Part shown: positions 1-5,395 of the stretch, piece by piece
How the letters are laid out: each line of letters starts with the position of its first letter
Position numbering within the stretch: position 1 is the stretch's first letter
Assembly: GCA_021286965.1 (NCBI GenBank)
Contig: JAJTBK010000557.1
Location: forward strand, 1 to 5,395
DNA from: Comamonadaceae bacterium
Lineage (GTDB): Bacteria; Pseudomonadota; Gammaproteobacteria; Burkholderiales; Burkholderiaceae_C
DNA: 5,395 nt
Reading direction: 5' to 3'
Translations under genes and position numbers: made by a program
The notes under the pieces: model-generated
The model's input: only the letters and a program-made list of their open reading frames with translations
What the model was told of the DNA's origin: nothing
Databases searched by the model: none

Positions 1-2214
1 CAGGACAACCCCTGCACCATGGCCGACGCCTTCCTGACCTACCGGGGCGAGCGCTCGCAATACCTGGGCGGCGATGCCCTGGCGGTGAACAAGAGCACCA
101 TTGGCCGGCCGGTGAACCTTGACTCCGACTTTTTCTTCCGCCACGTCGTCTCCGACGACGCGCTTGACAGCCTGGCGGCAGCGCAGAGCGACGACATGCG
201 CAAGCTGGTGTCCGGCTTCGTCGCCGGCTACAACCGCTACGTGCGCGATCTTCCGGGCAGCGCTGGCGCCCATGCCGCCTGCCGGGGCCAGGCCTGGGTC
301 AAGCCCATCAGCGAGCGTGACCTGCTGCGCCGCGCCTACGCCGCCAACCTGGCTGCTGGCTACAGCAACTTCGTACCGCAGATCGCCACCGGTGCCCCGG
401 CGGCAGCGGCACAGGGCCAGCGCGCACAGCAAAGCGAGGGCACGCTGACGCCCGAGAGCTTCACGCCACCAGCGCTGGAGGTTGGCGGCAGCGCCGGCGT
501 GGGCAGCAATATGTACGGCTTTGCGCCGGCGGCGACGGGTGAGGGCAGCCCGGTCATGTTCGGCAACCCGCACTGGTACTGGAAGGGGGGCGACCGCTTC
601 TACCAGGCGCACCTGACGATTCCGGGCCAGCTCAACGTTAGCGGCGCCTCGTTCCTGGGCCTGCCCATGATCCAGATCGGCTTCAACGACAACGTTGCCT
701 GGAGCCACACCGTTTCGACCGCGCGCCGCTTTGGCCTGTTCCAACTCACCCTGGCGCCGAGCGACCCGACTAGCTACCTGGTGGACGGCCAGGCCAAGAA
801 GATGGCGGCCAGCACCATCAGCGTGCAGGTGCTGCAGCCGGGCGGCGGCACGAGCACGGTGCAGCGCACCCTGTACAAGACGGAGTACGGTCCGCTCATC
901 AACCTGTCGAGCCTGAATGCGGCGCTGGGCAACTTCACCTTTGCCATCCGTGACATCAACGGCCAGAACTTCCGCAGCCTGCGCAACTGGATGCGCTGGA
1001 ACATGGCGGGCTCGCTCGACGAGTTCATGAAAATCCAGAAGGAAGAGGCTGCCATTCCCTGGGTCAACACCGTCGCCGTGGCGCGCGGCAACAGCCAGGC
1101 CTGGTACGCCGACATTGGCGCCGTGCCCAATGTGCCGCCGGACAAGCTCGCCGCCTGCACTACGCCCATTGGCAAGCTTATGGCCAGCGCCGTGCCCAAT
1201 GTGCCGATTCTCGACGGCTCCAACAGTGCGTGCGAATGGAGTACGGACAGCGATTCGGTGCAAAAAGGCGCCATTGGCCCCGCCCGGATGCCCAGCCTGC
1301 TGCGCTCGGACTACGTTGGCAACATGAACGACAGCTACTGGCTGGCGAACCCGAACCAGCCGCTCACAGGCTACCCCACCATCTTTGGCGCTGCCGGCTC
1401 GGCTTCGCAGACCCTGCGCACCCGCCTGGGCCACACCATGGCGCTCGAACGCCTGGCCGGCACCGACGGCTACAGCGGCAACAAGGCCAGCAGCGCCATC
1501 GTGCGCCAGATGGTGCTCAATAGCCGCATGTACGCCGCCGAGCGCTTCAAGGCGCAGGCTCTGCAGCTCGTCTGCGCGGCGCCGAGCATTGGCGGCACGG
1601 ACGTGAGTGCTGCCTGCGCCGCGCTGGCGGCCTGGGACAACAAGGGCAACGTTGATTCGCGCGGCTCGCATGTCTGGGACGAGTTCTGGAGCAACGCCAC
1701 GGCCGCCATCAAGGAAGCCGACCTGTACAGCGTGCCGTTCAGCGCCGCTGACCCGCTGAACACGCCGCGCGACATCAATCCGGCTGCCGCCGACAAGCTG
1801 CGCACGGCCCTGGTGGCTGCAGTGCAGAAGGTGCAGGCCTCGGGCGTTGCCTTCGACGCGGCGCGTGGCGATCTGCTGTTCTCCCAGCGTGCGGGCAAGA
1901 AGATTGCCCTCTACGGTGGTTGCGGCCCGCTGGGCTACTTCACCATCGCCTGCTCGGAAAAACCGCTCGACCAGGGCGGCTACAACATGGACGGCCAGCC
2001 CCACGGCAACACCTACATGCATGTGGTGAGCTTCCCCAGCGGCGGCGTGGAGGCGTACACCTTCCTCACCTTCTCGCTGTCGGACGATCCGGCCTCGGCG
2101 CATTACGCCGACTACACCCAGGCCTACGCCGCCAAGCAGTGGCTGCGCCTGCCGTTCTCGGAGGCCGACATCAGCGCCGACAAGAACTACCAGAGCATGA
2201 GCATCAAGGAGTAA
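1..2214 (+). CDS. Penicillin amidase-family acylase (PvdQ/AHL acylase-like), 5'-truncated by window edge
   Basis: This is a periplasmic N-terminal-nucleophile amidase precursor that self-cleaves into alpha and beta chains and hydrolyses acyl-amide bonds. The reading frame is open from base 1 (QDNPCTMADAF). The segment QDNPCTMADAFLTYRGERS matches the PvdQ region near residue 60, so the ATG at 19 is internal; the true start, the signal peptide and about 60 residues lie upstream. The beta chain begins at Ser in GVGSN (codon 505-507) and runs 569 residues, against 546 in PvdQ. Catalytic positions fit PvdQ by eye: Ser1, His23 (GNPH, codon 571), Val70 (codon 712), Asn275 of NDSYW for PvdQ Asn269 (codon 1327), and an Arg of LRTR near beta 305 for Arg297. 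The C-terminus (QWLRLPFSEADISAD) also aligns with PvdQ. Relatives include the AHL acylases AiiD and Aac of Ralstonia and aculeacin A acylase. The family is secure; the substrate (AHL, siderophore precursor, lipopeptide or other) cannot be read. A terminator follows directly. Confidence 0.93.
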   Translation, partial: QDNPCTMADAFLTYRGERSQYLGGDALAVNKSTIGRPVNLDSDFFFRHVVSDDALDSLAAAQSDDMRKLVSGFVAGYNRYVRDLPGSAGAHAACRGQAWVKPISERDLLRRAYAANLAAGYSNFVPQIATGAPAAAAQGQRAQQSEGTLTPESFTPPALEVGGSAGVGSNMYGFAPAATGEGSPVMFGNPHWYWKGGDRFYQAHLTIPGQLNVSGASFLGLPMIQIGFNDNVAWSHTVSTARRFGLFQLTLAPSDPTSYLVDGQAKKMAASTISVQVLQPGGGTSTVQRTLYKTEYGPLINLSSLNAALGNFTFAIRDINGQNFRSLRNWMRWNMAGSLDEFMKIQKEEAAIPWVNTVAVARGNSQAWYADIGAVPNVPPDKLAACTTPIGKLMASAVPNVPILDGSNSACEWSTDSDSVQKGAIGPARMPSLLRSDYVGNMNDSYWLANPNQPLTGYPTIFGAAGSASQTLRTRLGHTMALERLAGTDGYSGNKASSAIVRQMVLNSRMYAAERFKAQALQLVCAAPSIGGTDVSAACAALAAWDNKGNVDSRGSHVWDEFWSNATAAIKEADLYSVPFSAADPLNTPRDINPAAADKLRTALVAAVQKVQASGVAFDAARGDLLFSQRAGKKIALYGGCGPLGYFTIACSEKPLDQGGYNMDGQPHGNTYMHVVSFPSGGVEAYTFLTFSLSDDPASAHYADYTQAYAAKQWLRLPFSEADISADKNYQSMSIKE

Positions 2215-2237
2215 GCCCGACACCTGCCCACGCCCCT

Positions 2238-2266
2238 TGCCCCGCCGCCCGGCGGGGCATTTTTTT
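2238..2266 (+). terminator. Strong intrinsic terminator of the acylase unit
   Basis: A perfect 9-bp GC-rich stem (TGCCCCGCC at 2238-2246 pairing with GGCGGGGCA at 2251-2259) has a 4-nt loop and runs straight into seven T residues (2260-2266). It begins 24 nt after the acylase stop codon. The shape is that of a textbook Rho-independent terminator and separates the acylase transcript from dcd. The reverse strand has no equivalent T-run, so it should act only on + strand transcription. Confidence 0.93.
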
Positions 2267-2303
2267 GCGCGGGCCGCTGGCACGGCGCCAGGGTTTCAAG
2301 GGC

Positions 2304-2351
2304 AAAATGCGGCTTTTGCGCTCGCCCAACAAGCGCGAGCAGCTATCAAAA
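2304..2351 (+). repeat. Hairpin-forming, probably dispersed, intergenic repeat element
   Basis: The stretch starts AAAATGC, contains GCTCGC (2320-2325) and its inverted copy GCGAGC (2335-2340) around a 9-nt loop, and ends AGCAGCTATCAAAA. An alternative pairing uses GCGCT (2318-2322) with AGCGC (2332-2336). From memory, similar sequences (GCGCTTG, a short loop, CAAGCGC, then AGCTATCAAAA) recur between genes in Comamonadaceae. Only one copy is in this window, so its repetitive nature is recalled rather than observed. It lies between the acylase terminator and dcd and may be part of the dcd leader or promoter region. It lacks a T-run and is not a terminator in this orientation. Confidence 0.5.
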
Positions 2352-2364
2352 CCATAGTAATTGC

Positions 2365-2370
2365 AAGGAG
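2365..2370 (+). promoter_or_regulatory. Ribosome-binding site of dcd (decides the start codon)
   Basis: AAGGAG lies 8 nt before the ATG at 2379. This spacing is near ideal and fixes that ATG as the start, rather than the in-frame TTG at 2361, which lies upstream of the Shine-Dalgarno sequence. The protein then begins [11 protein letters not shown], the N-terminus usual for proteobacterial Dcd of this type. Confidence 0.88.
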
Positions 2371-2378
2371 CTTGCAGC

Positions 2379-2951
2379 ATGAGCATCAAAAGCGACAAAT
2401 GGATCCGCCGCATGGCCGAGCAGCACGGCATGATCGAGCCCTTCGAGCCCGGCCAGGTGCGCCAGGCCGAGGGCAAGAAAATCATCAGCTACGGCACCAG
2501 CAGCTACGGCTACGACATCCGCTGCGCCCCCGAATTCAAGGTGTTCACCAACATCCACAGCACGGTGGTCGATCCGAAGAATTTTGATGAAAAAAGCTTC
2601 GTCGATTTCCAGGGCGACAGCTGCATCATCCCGCCCAACAGCTTTGCCCTGGCGCGCACCGTCGAATACTTCCGCATCCCGCGCAACGTGCTCACCGTCT
2701 GCCTGGGCAAAAGCACCTACGCGCGCTGCGGCATCATCGTCAACGTCACGCCCTTCGAGCCCGAGTGGGAGGGCTACGTGACGCTGGAGTTTTCCAACAC
2801 CACGCCGCTGCCGGCGCGCATCTACGCCGGCGAGGGCTGCGCCCAGGTGCTGTTCTTTGAGAGCGACCCCGACGACGTGTGCGAAGTCTCGTACAAAGAC
2901 CGGGGCGGCAAGTACCAGGGCCAGGTCGGCGTCACCCTGCCCAAGGCCTGA
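2379..2951 (+). CDS. dcd: dCTP deaminase
   Basis: A cytosolic homotrimeric enzyme that deaminates dCTP to dUTP and ammonia. dUTP is then converted by dUTPase to dUMP, the substrate of thymidylate synthase. The product is 190 residues, close to the 193 of E. coli Dcd. It starts [19 protein letters not shown] and has the conserved SSYGYDIRC segment (about 45-55), the active-site loop GKSTYAR (110-116) and VTLEF, whose Glu137 matches the catalytic Glu138 of E. coli. The C-terminal lid segment [11 protein letters not shown] is present. The loop reads GKST where E. coli has GRSS; that is the common form in Pseudomonas and betaproteobacterial enzymes and not a defect. It is unlikely to be the bifunctional archaeal deaminase/dUTPase, given its close match to bacterial Dcd. 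It follows a terminator, so it must have its own promoter, although no convincing -35/-10 pair is visible. ypfJ follows after 30 nt. Confidence 0.97.
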   Translation: MSIKSDKWIRRMAEQHGMIEPFEPGQVRQAEGKKIISYGTSSYGYDIRCAPEFKVFTNIHSTVVDPKNFDEKSFVDFQGDSCIIPPNSFALARTVEYFRIPRNVLTVCLGKSTYARCGIIVNVTPFEPEWEGYVTLEFSNTTPLPARIYAGEGCAQVLFFESDPDDVCEVSYKDRGGKYQGQVGVTLPKA

Positions 2952-2981
2952 CGGCCGGGCGCAAGCACAGGAGCGGGCACC

Positions 2982-3866
2982 ATGCGCTGGGAAGGCAACC
3001 GTGAATCGGACAACGTCGAAGACCGCCGCGACGAGGATGGCGGCGGTGGCGGCGGCTTCGTCTTTGGCGGGCGCGGCATTGGCATCGGCACCATCGTCAT
3101 CGCCCTGCTCGGCGGCTGGGTGCTGGGCATCAACCCGCTGACCATCCTGGGCCTGCTCAGCGGCGGCGGCGGCAGCCCGCCGGCCGTGCACCAGCAGGCG
3201 CCGGCGCACCGGCCACCGGCCGACGACCAGCTGGCGCGCTTTGTCTCGACCGTGCTGGCCGATACCGAGGACGTGTGGGCGGCGCTCTTTCGCCAGGGTG
3301 GCGGGCAGTACCAAAACCCCAAGCTGGTGCTCTTTCGTGGTCGCACGCCCACCGCCTGTGGCCAGGGGGAGGCGGCCATGGGGCCGTTTTATTGCCCGGC
3401 GGACCGCAAGGTGTATATCGACCTGGGTTTTTACGAAACCCTCAAGAACCAGCTTGGCGCCCCGGGTGACTTTGCCCAGGCCTATGTGATTGCGCACGAG
3501 GTGGGCCACCACGTGCAAAACCTGCTGGGCATCAGTGCCAAGGTTGAGCAAGCGCGCCAGCGCGTGAGCCAGGTGGAATACAACCACTTGTCGGTACGGC
3601 TGGAGCTGCAGGCCGATTGCCTGGCGGGCGTGTGGGCGCACCATGCGCAGAATGCACGCCAGATTCTGGAGCAGGGGGACGTCGAATCGGCCATGAACGC
3701 CGCAGCCAAGATCGGTGACGACGCCCTGCAGCGCGCCAGTGGCCGTGCAGTCTTGCCTGACAGCTTCACCCACGGTAGCAGTGCACAGCGCCAGCGCTGG
3801 TTCCACGCCGGGCTGGAAAAAGGCAGCGTCAAGGCCTGCGATAACTTTTCTGCATCTGCTCTGTAA
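2982..3866 (+). CDS. ypfJ: YpfJ-family neutral zinc metallopeptidase (predicted, membrane-anchored)
   Basis: A protein of 294 residues, against about 287 in E. coli YpfJ. The ATG follows an AGGAG at 2969-2973 with 8-nt spacing, and the N-terminus MRWEGNRESDNVEDRRDE matches the conserved start of the family. The order is: charged N-terminus; Gly-rich linker (about 20-30); one hydrophobic membrane segment (about 32-60); Gly/Pro-rich linker (about 61-80); then the peptidase-like domain. That domain carries HEVGHH (172-177), the gluzincin-type HExxH zinc motif with Glu173 as general base, and ELQADCLAGVW, where Glu208 or Asp212 is the likely third ligand. Cys126 (ACGQG) and Cys138 (FYCP) may form a disulfide if the domain is periplasmic. 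Family membership is clear, but I know of no established substrate, so peptidase activity is inferred from the motif. It sits 30 nt downstream of dcd with no terminator between them, so the two are probably one transcript. Confidence 0.93.
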   Translation: MRWEGNRESDNVEDRRDEDGGGGGGFVFGGRGIGIGTIVIALLGGWVLGINPLTILGLLSGGGGSPPAVHQQAPAHRPPADDQLARFVSTVLADTEDVWAALFRQGGGQYQNPKLVLFRGRTPTACGQGEAAMGPFYCPADRKVYIDLGFYETLKNQLGAPGDFAQAYVIAHEVGHHVQNLLGISAKVEQARQRVSQVEYNHLSVRLELQADCLAGVWAHHAQNARQILEQGDVESAMNAAAKIGDDALQRASGRAVLPDSFTHGSSAQRQRWFHAGLEKGSVKACDNFSASAL

Positions 3867-3884
3867 GAAAAAATACAGGGTTTT
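3858..3884 (+). terminator. Weak hairpin overlapping the ypfJ stop codon; possible inefficient terminator
   Basis: CTGTA (3861-3865) pairs with TACAG (3874-3878). Allowing two G-T pairs the stem extends to 8 bp (3858-3865 with 3874-3881), around an A-rich 8-nt loop. Only TTTT (3881-3884) follows, the first T being part of the extended stem. The ypfJ stop TAA (3864-3866) lies in the stem and loop, so translating ribosomes would interfere with folding. Compared with the terminator after the acylase it is AT-rich and short, so at best it weakens read-through into rhlE. Confidence 0.28.
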
Positions 3885-3893
3885 CACTGGCGG

Positions 3894-3902
3894 TGCGACA
3901 AT
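3894..3902 (+). promoter_or_regulatory. Candidate extended -10 promoter element of rhlE
   Basis: TGC-GACAAT: the hexamer GACAAT (3897-3902) matches the sigma70 -10 consensus at 4 of 6 positions and is preceded by the TGn extension. No -35 match is seen at 16-18 nt, which extended -10 promoters can tolerate. A start about 7 nt downstream would fall at 3908-3910, only 2-4 nt before the rhlE ATG. This is inference from sequence only. Confidence 0.4.
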
Positions 3903-3911
3903 CGCAGGTTC

Positions 3912-5378
3912 ATGAGCAATTCCTATTCCTCCCTTACGCTGGCTGAACCGCTCAAGCGTGCCGTGGCCGAGATGGGCTACGAGACCATGACGCCGATCCA
4001 GGCGCAGGCCATTCCGGTGGTGCTCTCGGGCCAGGACGTGATGGGCGCGGCCCAGACCGGCACTGGCAAGACGGCGGCCTTCTCGCTGCCGCTGTTGCAG
4101 CGCCTGATGCAGCACGAGAACAGCTCCGCCTCGCCCGCGCGCCATCCGGTGCGCGCCCTGGTGCTGCTGCCCACGCGCGAACTGGCCGACCAGGTGGCGC
4201 AGCAGATTGCGCTCTACGCCAAGTACACCAAGCTGCGCAGCACCGTCGTCTTTGGCGGCATGGACATGAAGCCGCAGACCATCGAGCTGAAAAAAGGCGT
4301 CGAGGTGCTGGTGGCCACGCCCGGGCGCCTGCTCGACCACATCGAGGCCAAGAACGCCATCTTGAACCAGGTCGAATACGTGGTGCTCGACGAGGCCGAC
4401 CGGATGCTCGACATCGGCTTCCTGCCCGACCTGCAGCGCATCCTGAGTTACCTGCCCAAGAGCCGCACCACGCTGCTGTTCTCGGCCACGTTCTCGCCCG
4501 AGATCAAGCGCCTGGCCGGCAGCTACCTGCAAAACCCGGTCACCATCGAGGTGGCGCGTCCCAACGAAACTGCCTCCACTGTGGAGCAGCGTTTTTTCAG
4601 CGCCCAGGACGACGACAAGCGTCGCGCCATCCGCAAGGTGCTCAAAGAGCGCGCCATCCGCCAGGCCTTCGTTTTCGTCAACAGCAAGCTCGGCTGCGCG
4701 CGCCTGACGCGCGCCCTGGAGCGCGACGGCCTGCGCGCCGCCGCCCTGCACGGCGACAAGAGCCAGGATGAGCGCCTCAAGGCCCTGGAAGCCTTCAAGG
4801 CCGGTGAGGTGGATCTGCTGGTGTGTACCGACGTCGCGGCGCGTGGCCTGGACATCAAGGACGTGCCAGCGGTGTTCAACTACGACGTGCCGTTCAATGC
4901 CGAAGACTACGTGCACCGCATTGGCCGCACCGGCCGCGCCGGTGCCAGCGGCCTGGCTGTGACCCTGGTCGCCAGCAGCGACGCCCGCCTGGTGGCCGAG
5001 ATCGAGAAGTTGACGAAGAAAAAGATCGAGGTCGAGGCCATCGAACTCGACGAGGAGCGCCCGCGTGGGCGCTTCAACGACGGCCATCGCGCCTGGCGCG
5101 ATGAGGGCCGTGAAGGCCGCAGTCGCGAGGGCCGCGACGAGGCGGGCGAGAGCCCGGCGCCGCGCCGCAGCAGCTACCGCGCCCCAGCGGTGGCGCGCGA
5201 CCCGTTCTTCGACAAGCCCTACGAAGCGCGCCCGCAAGCGAGTGAGCCTGCGAGCTGGGAAGTGGCGCTCAAGGCAGGCGTGCCGGCGCGCGGTGCCTTG
5301 TCGGCGAACATCAAGCCCCGGCGCAAGCTGGCGGCGCTGTTCAAGGCGCCGGTGGCGGCGGAGCCGGCAGCGCAATAA
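3912..5378 (+). CDS. rhlE: DEAD-box ATP-dependent RNA helicase RhlE
   Basis: A cytosolic ATP-dependent RNA helicase of 488 residues, likely acting in ribosome assembly or RNA turnover. Its motifs are in order: Q motif (upstream aromatic Tyr5 in place of the usual Phe, then GYETMTPIQ 22-30), I AQTGTGKT (47-54), Ia PTRELA (87-92), Ib TPGRL (136-140), II DEAD (160-163), III SAT (191-193), V ARGLDI (310-315) and VI HRIGRTGRAG (335-344). Overall similarity points to RhlE rather than DbpA, SrmB or DeaD, whose C-terminal RNA-binding domains are absent. From about 383 onward is a 106-residue, low-complexity tail with Arg/Glu/Gly runs, then DPFFDKPYE (430-438) and IKPRRKLAALFK (467-478). The start is forced: no ATG, GTG or TTG lies in frame between the stop at 3864 and the ATG at 3912, and the next Met (21) would lose Tyr5. 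No properly spaced Shine-Dalgarno sequence precedes it. The gene starts 45 nt after ypfJ and may have its own promoter. Confidence 0.96.
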   Translation: MSNSYSSLTLAEPLKRAVAEMGYETMTPIQAQAIPVVLSGQDVMGAAQTGTGKTAAFSLPLLQRLMQHENSSASPARHPVRALVLLPTRELADQVAQQIALYAKYTKLRSTVVFGGMDMKPQTIELKKGVEVLVATPGRLLDHIEAKNAILNQVEYVVLDEADRMLDIGFLPDLQRILSYLPKSRTTLLFSATFSPEIKRLAGSYLQNPVTIEVARPNETASTVEQRFFSAQDDDKRRAIRKVLKERAIRQAFVFVNSKLGCARLTRALERDGLRAAALHGDKSQDERLKALEAFKAGEVDLLVCTDVAARGLDIKDVPAVFNYDVPFNAEDYVHRIGRTGRAGASGLAVTLVASSDARLVAEIEKLTKKKIEVEAIELDEERPRGRFNDGHRAWRDEGREGRSREGRDEAGESPAPRRSSYRAPAVARDPFFDKPYEARPQASEPASWEVALKAGVPARGALSANIKPRRKLAALFKAPVAAEPAAQ

Positions 5379-5395
5379 CGGCCGCTAGTTGTAGA

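Noticed and set aside
19..21. ATG at 19 as the start of the acylase.
   Set aside because: The six codons before it continue the frame as QDNPCT, which matches the conserved segment before this point in PvdQ-type acylases. The codon is internal and the gene enters from outside the window.
2353..2358. CATAGT as a -10 element for dcd.
   Set aside because: It matches 4 of 6 consensus positions, but no -35-like hexamer occurs at 16-18 nt and there is no TGn extension. A dcd promoter must exist after the terminator, but I cannot place it.
2361..2363. TTG at 2361 as an earlier start for dcd.
   Set aside because: It lies upstream of the AAGGAG, has no ribosome-binding site of its own, and would add residues absent from the usual Dcd N-terminus MSIKSDKW.
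2237..2587. A + strand open frame across the terminator, repeat and start of dcd.
   Set aside because: It overlaps the terminator hairpin and dcd in another frame, has no ribosome-binding site, and its translation is low-complexity Arg/Pro/His/Gln-rich, typical of an out-of-frame reading of GC-rich coding DNA.
3036..3060. GGC-rich tract near the start of ypfJ as a simple-sequence (phase-variable) repeat.
   Set aside because: It is an interrupted set of Gly codons encoding the linker before the membrane segment. Any triplet slippage would keep the frame, and Gly-rich linkers are normal at this place in YpfJ proteins.
2346..5375. A 1009-codon open frame on the minus strand spanning dcd, ypfJ and rhlE.
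   Set aside because: It is in exact codon register with the three sense genes, so its stops could only arise from sense TTA, CTA or TCA codons, which are rare in GC-rich genomes and evidently absent here. All three sense genes share one frame, which lets the shadow run through. It starts with TTG, its translation is rich in Ala, Arg, His and Leu with no recognisable domain, and the sense strand is fully explained by conserved families.
5379..5395. The last 17 bases after rhlE.
   Set aside because: Too short to judge; no hairpin, promoter or gene start is visible.

Overview
The window looks like chromosomal DNA from a GC-rich betaproteobacterium, most likely Burkholderiales and probably Comamonadaceae (Acidovorax/Comamonas-like). 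This is inferred from the GC-rich codon use, the character of the Dcd, YpfJ and RhlE proteins, and an intergenic hairpin motif ending in AGCTATCAAAA that I recall as common in that family. No search was run. All four genes lie on the + strand, and there are no RNA genes, CRISPR arrays, insertion sequences or phage genes.

Layout. Positions 1-2214 hold most of a secreted Ntn-hydrolase acylase of the penicillin amidase family (PvdQ / AHL-acylase / aculeacin-acylase branch). Its 5' end, with the signal peptide and start of the alpha chain, lies outside the window. A strong intrinsic terminator (2238-2266) closes that unit. The rest of the 164-nt gap (2215-2378) holds a hairpin repeat-like element and the ribosome-binding site of dcd. 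Next come dcd (dCTP deaminase, 2379-2951) and, 30 nt later, ypfJ (membrane-anchored putative zinc metallopeptidase, 2982-3866); these two look co-transcribed. After a 45-nt gap with a weak hairpin and a candidate extended -10 element comes rhlE (DEAD-box RNA helicase, 3912-5378). The last 17 nt hold nothing recognisable.

How the genes relate. Dcd supplies dUMP precursors by deaminating dCTP, RhlE remodels RNA, and YpfJ is a conserved envelope protein of unclear role. They are housekeeping neighbours rather than parts of one pathway. The acylase is insulated by its terminator and is the most accessory-like gene; quorum-signal (AHL) cleavage is possible but not shown.

I do not see convincing evidence for a previously undescribed system. 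The most testable points are the possible leaderless start of rhlE, the hairpin element upstream of dcd, the conserved-looking motifs in the RhlE tail, and the substrate of the acylase. A 1009-codon antisense reading frame across dcd-ypfJ-rhlE is best explained by codon usage.
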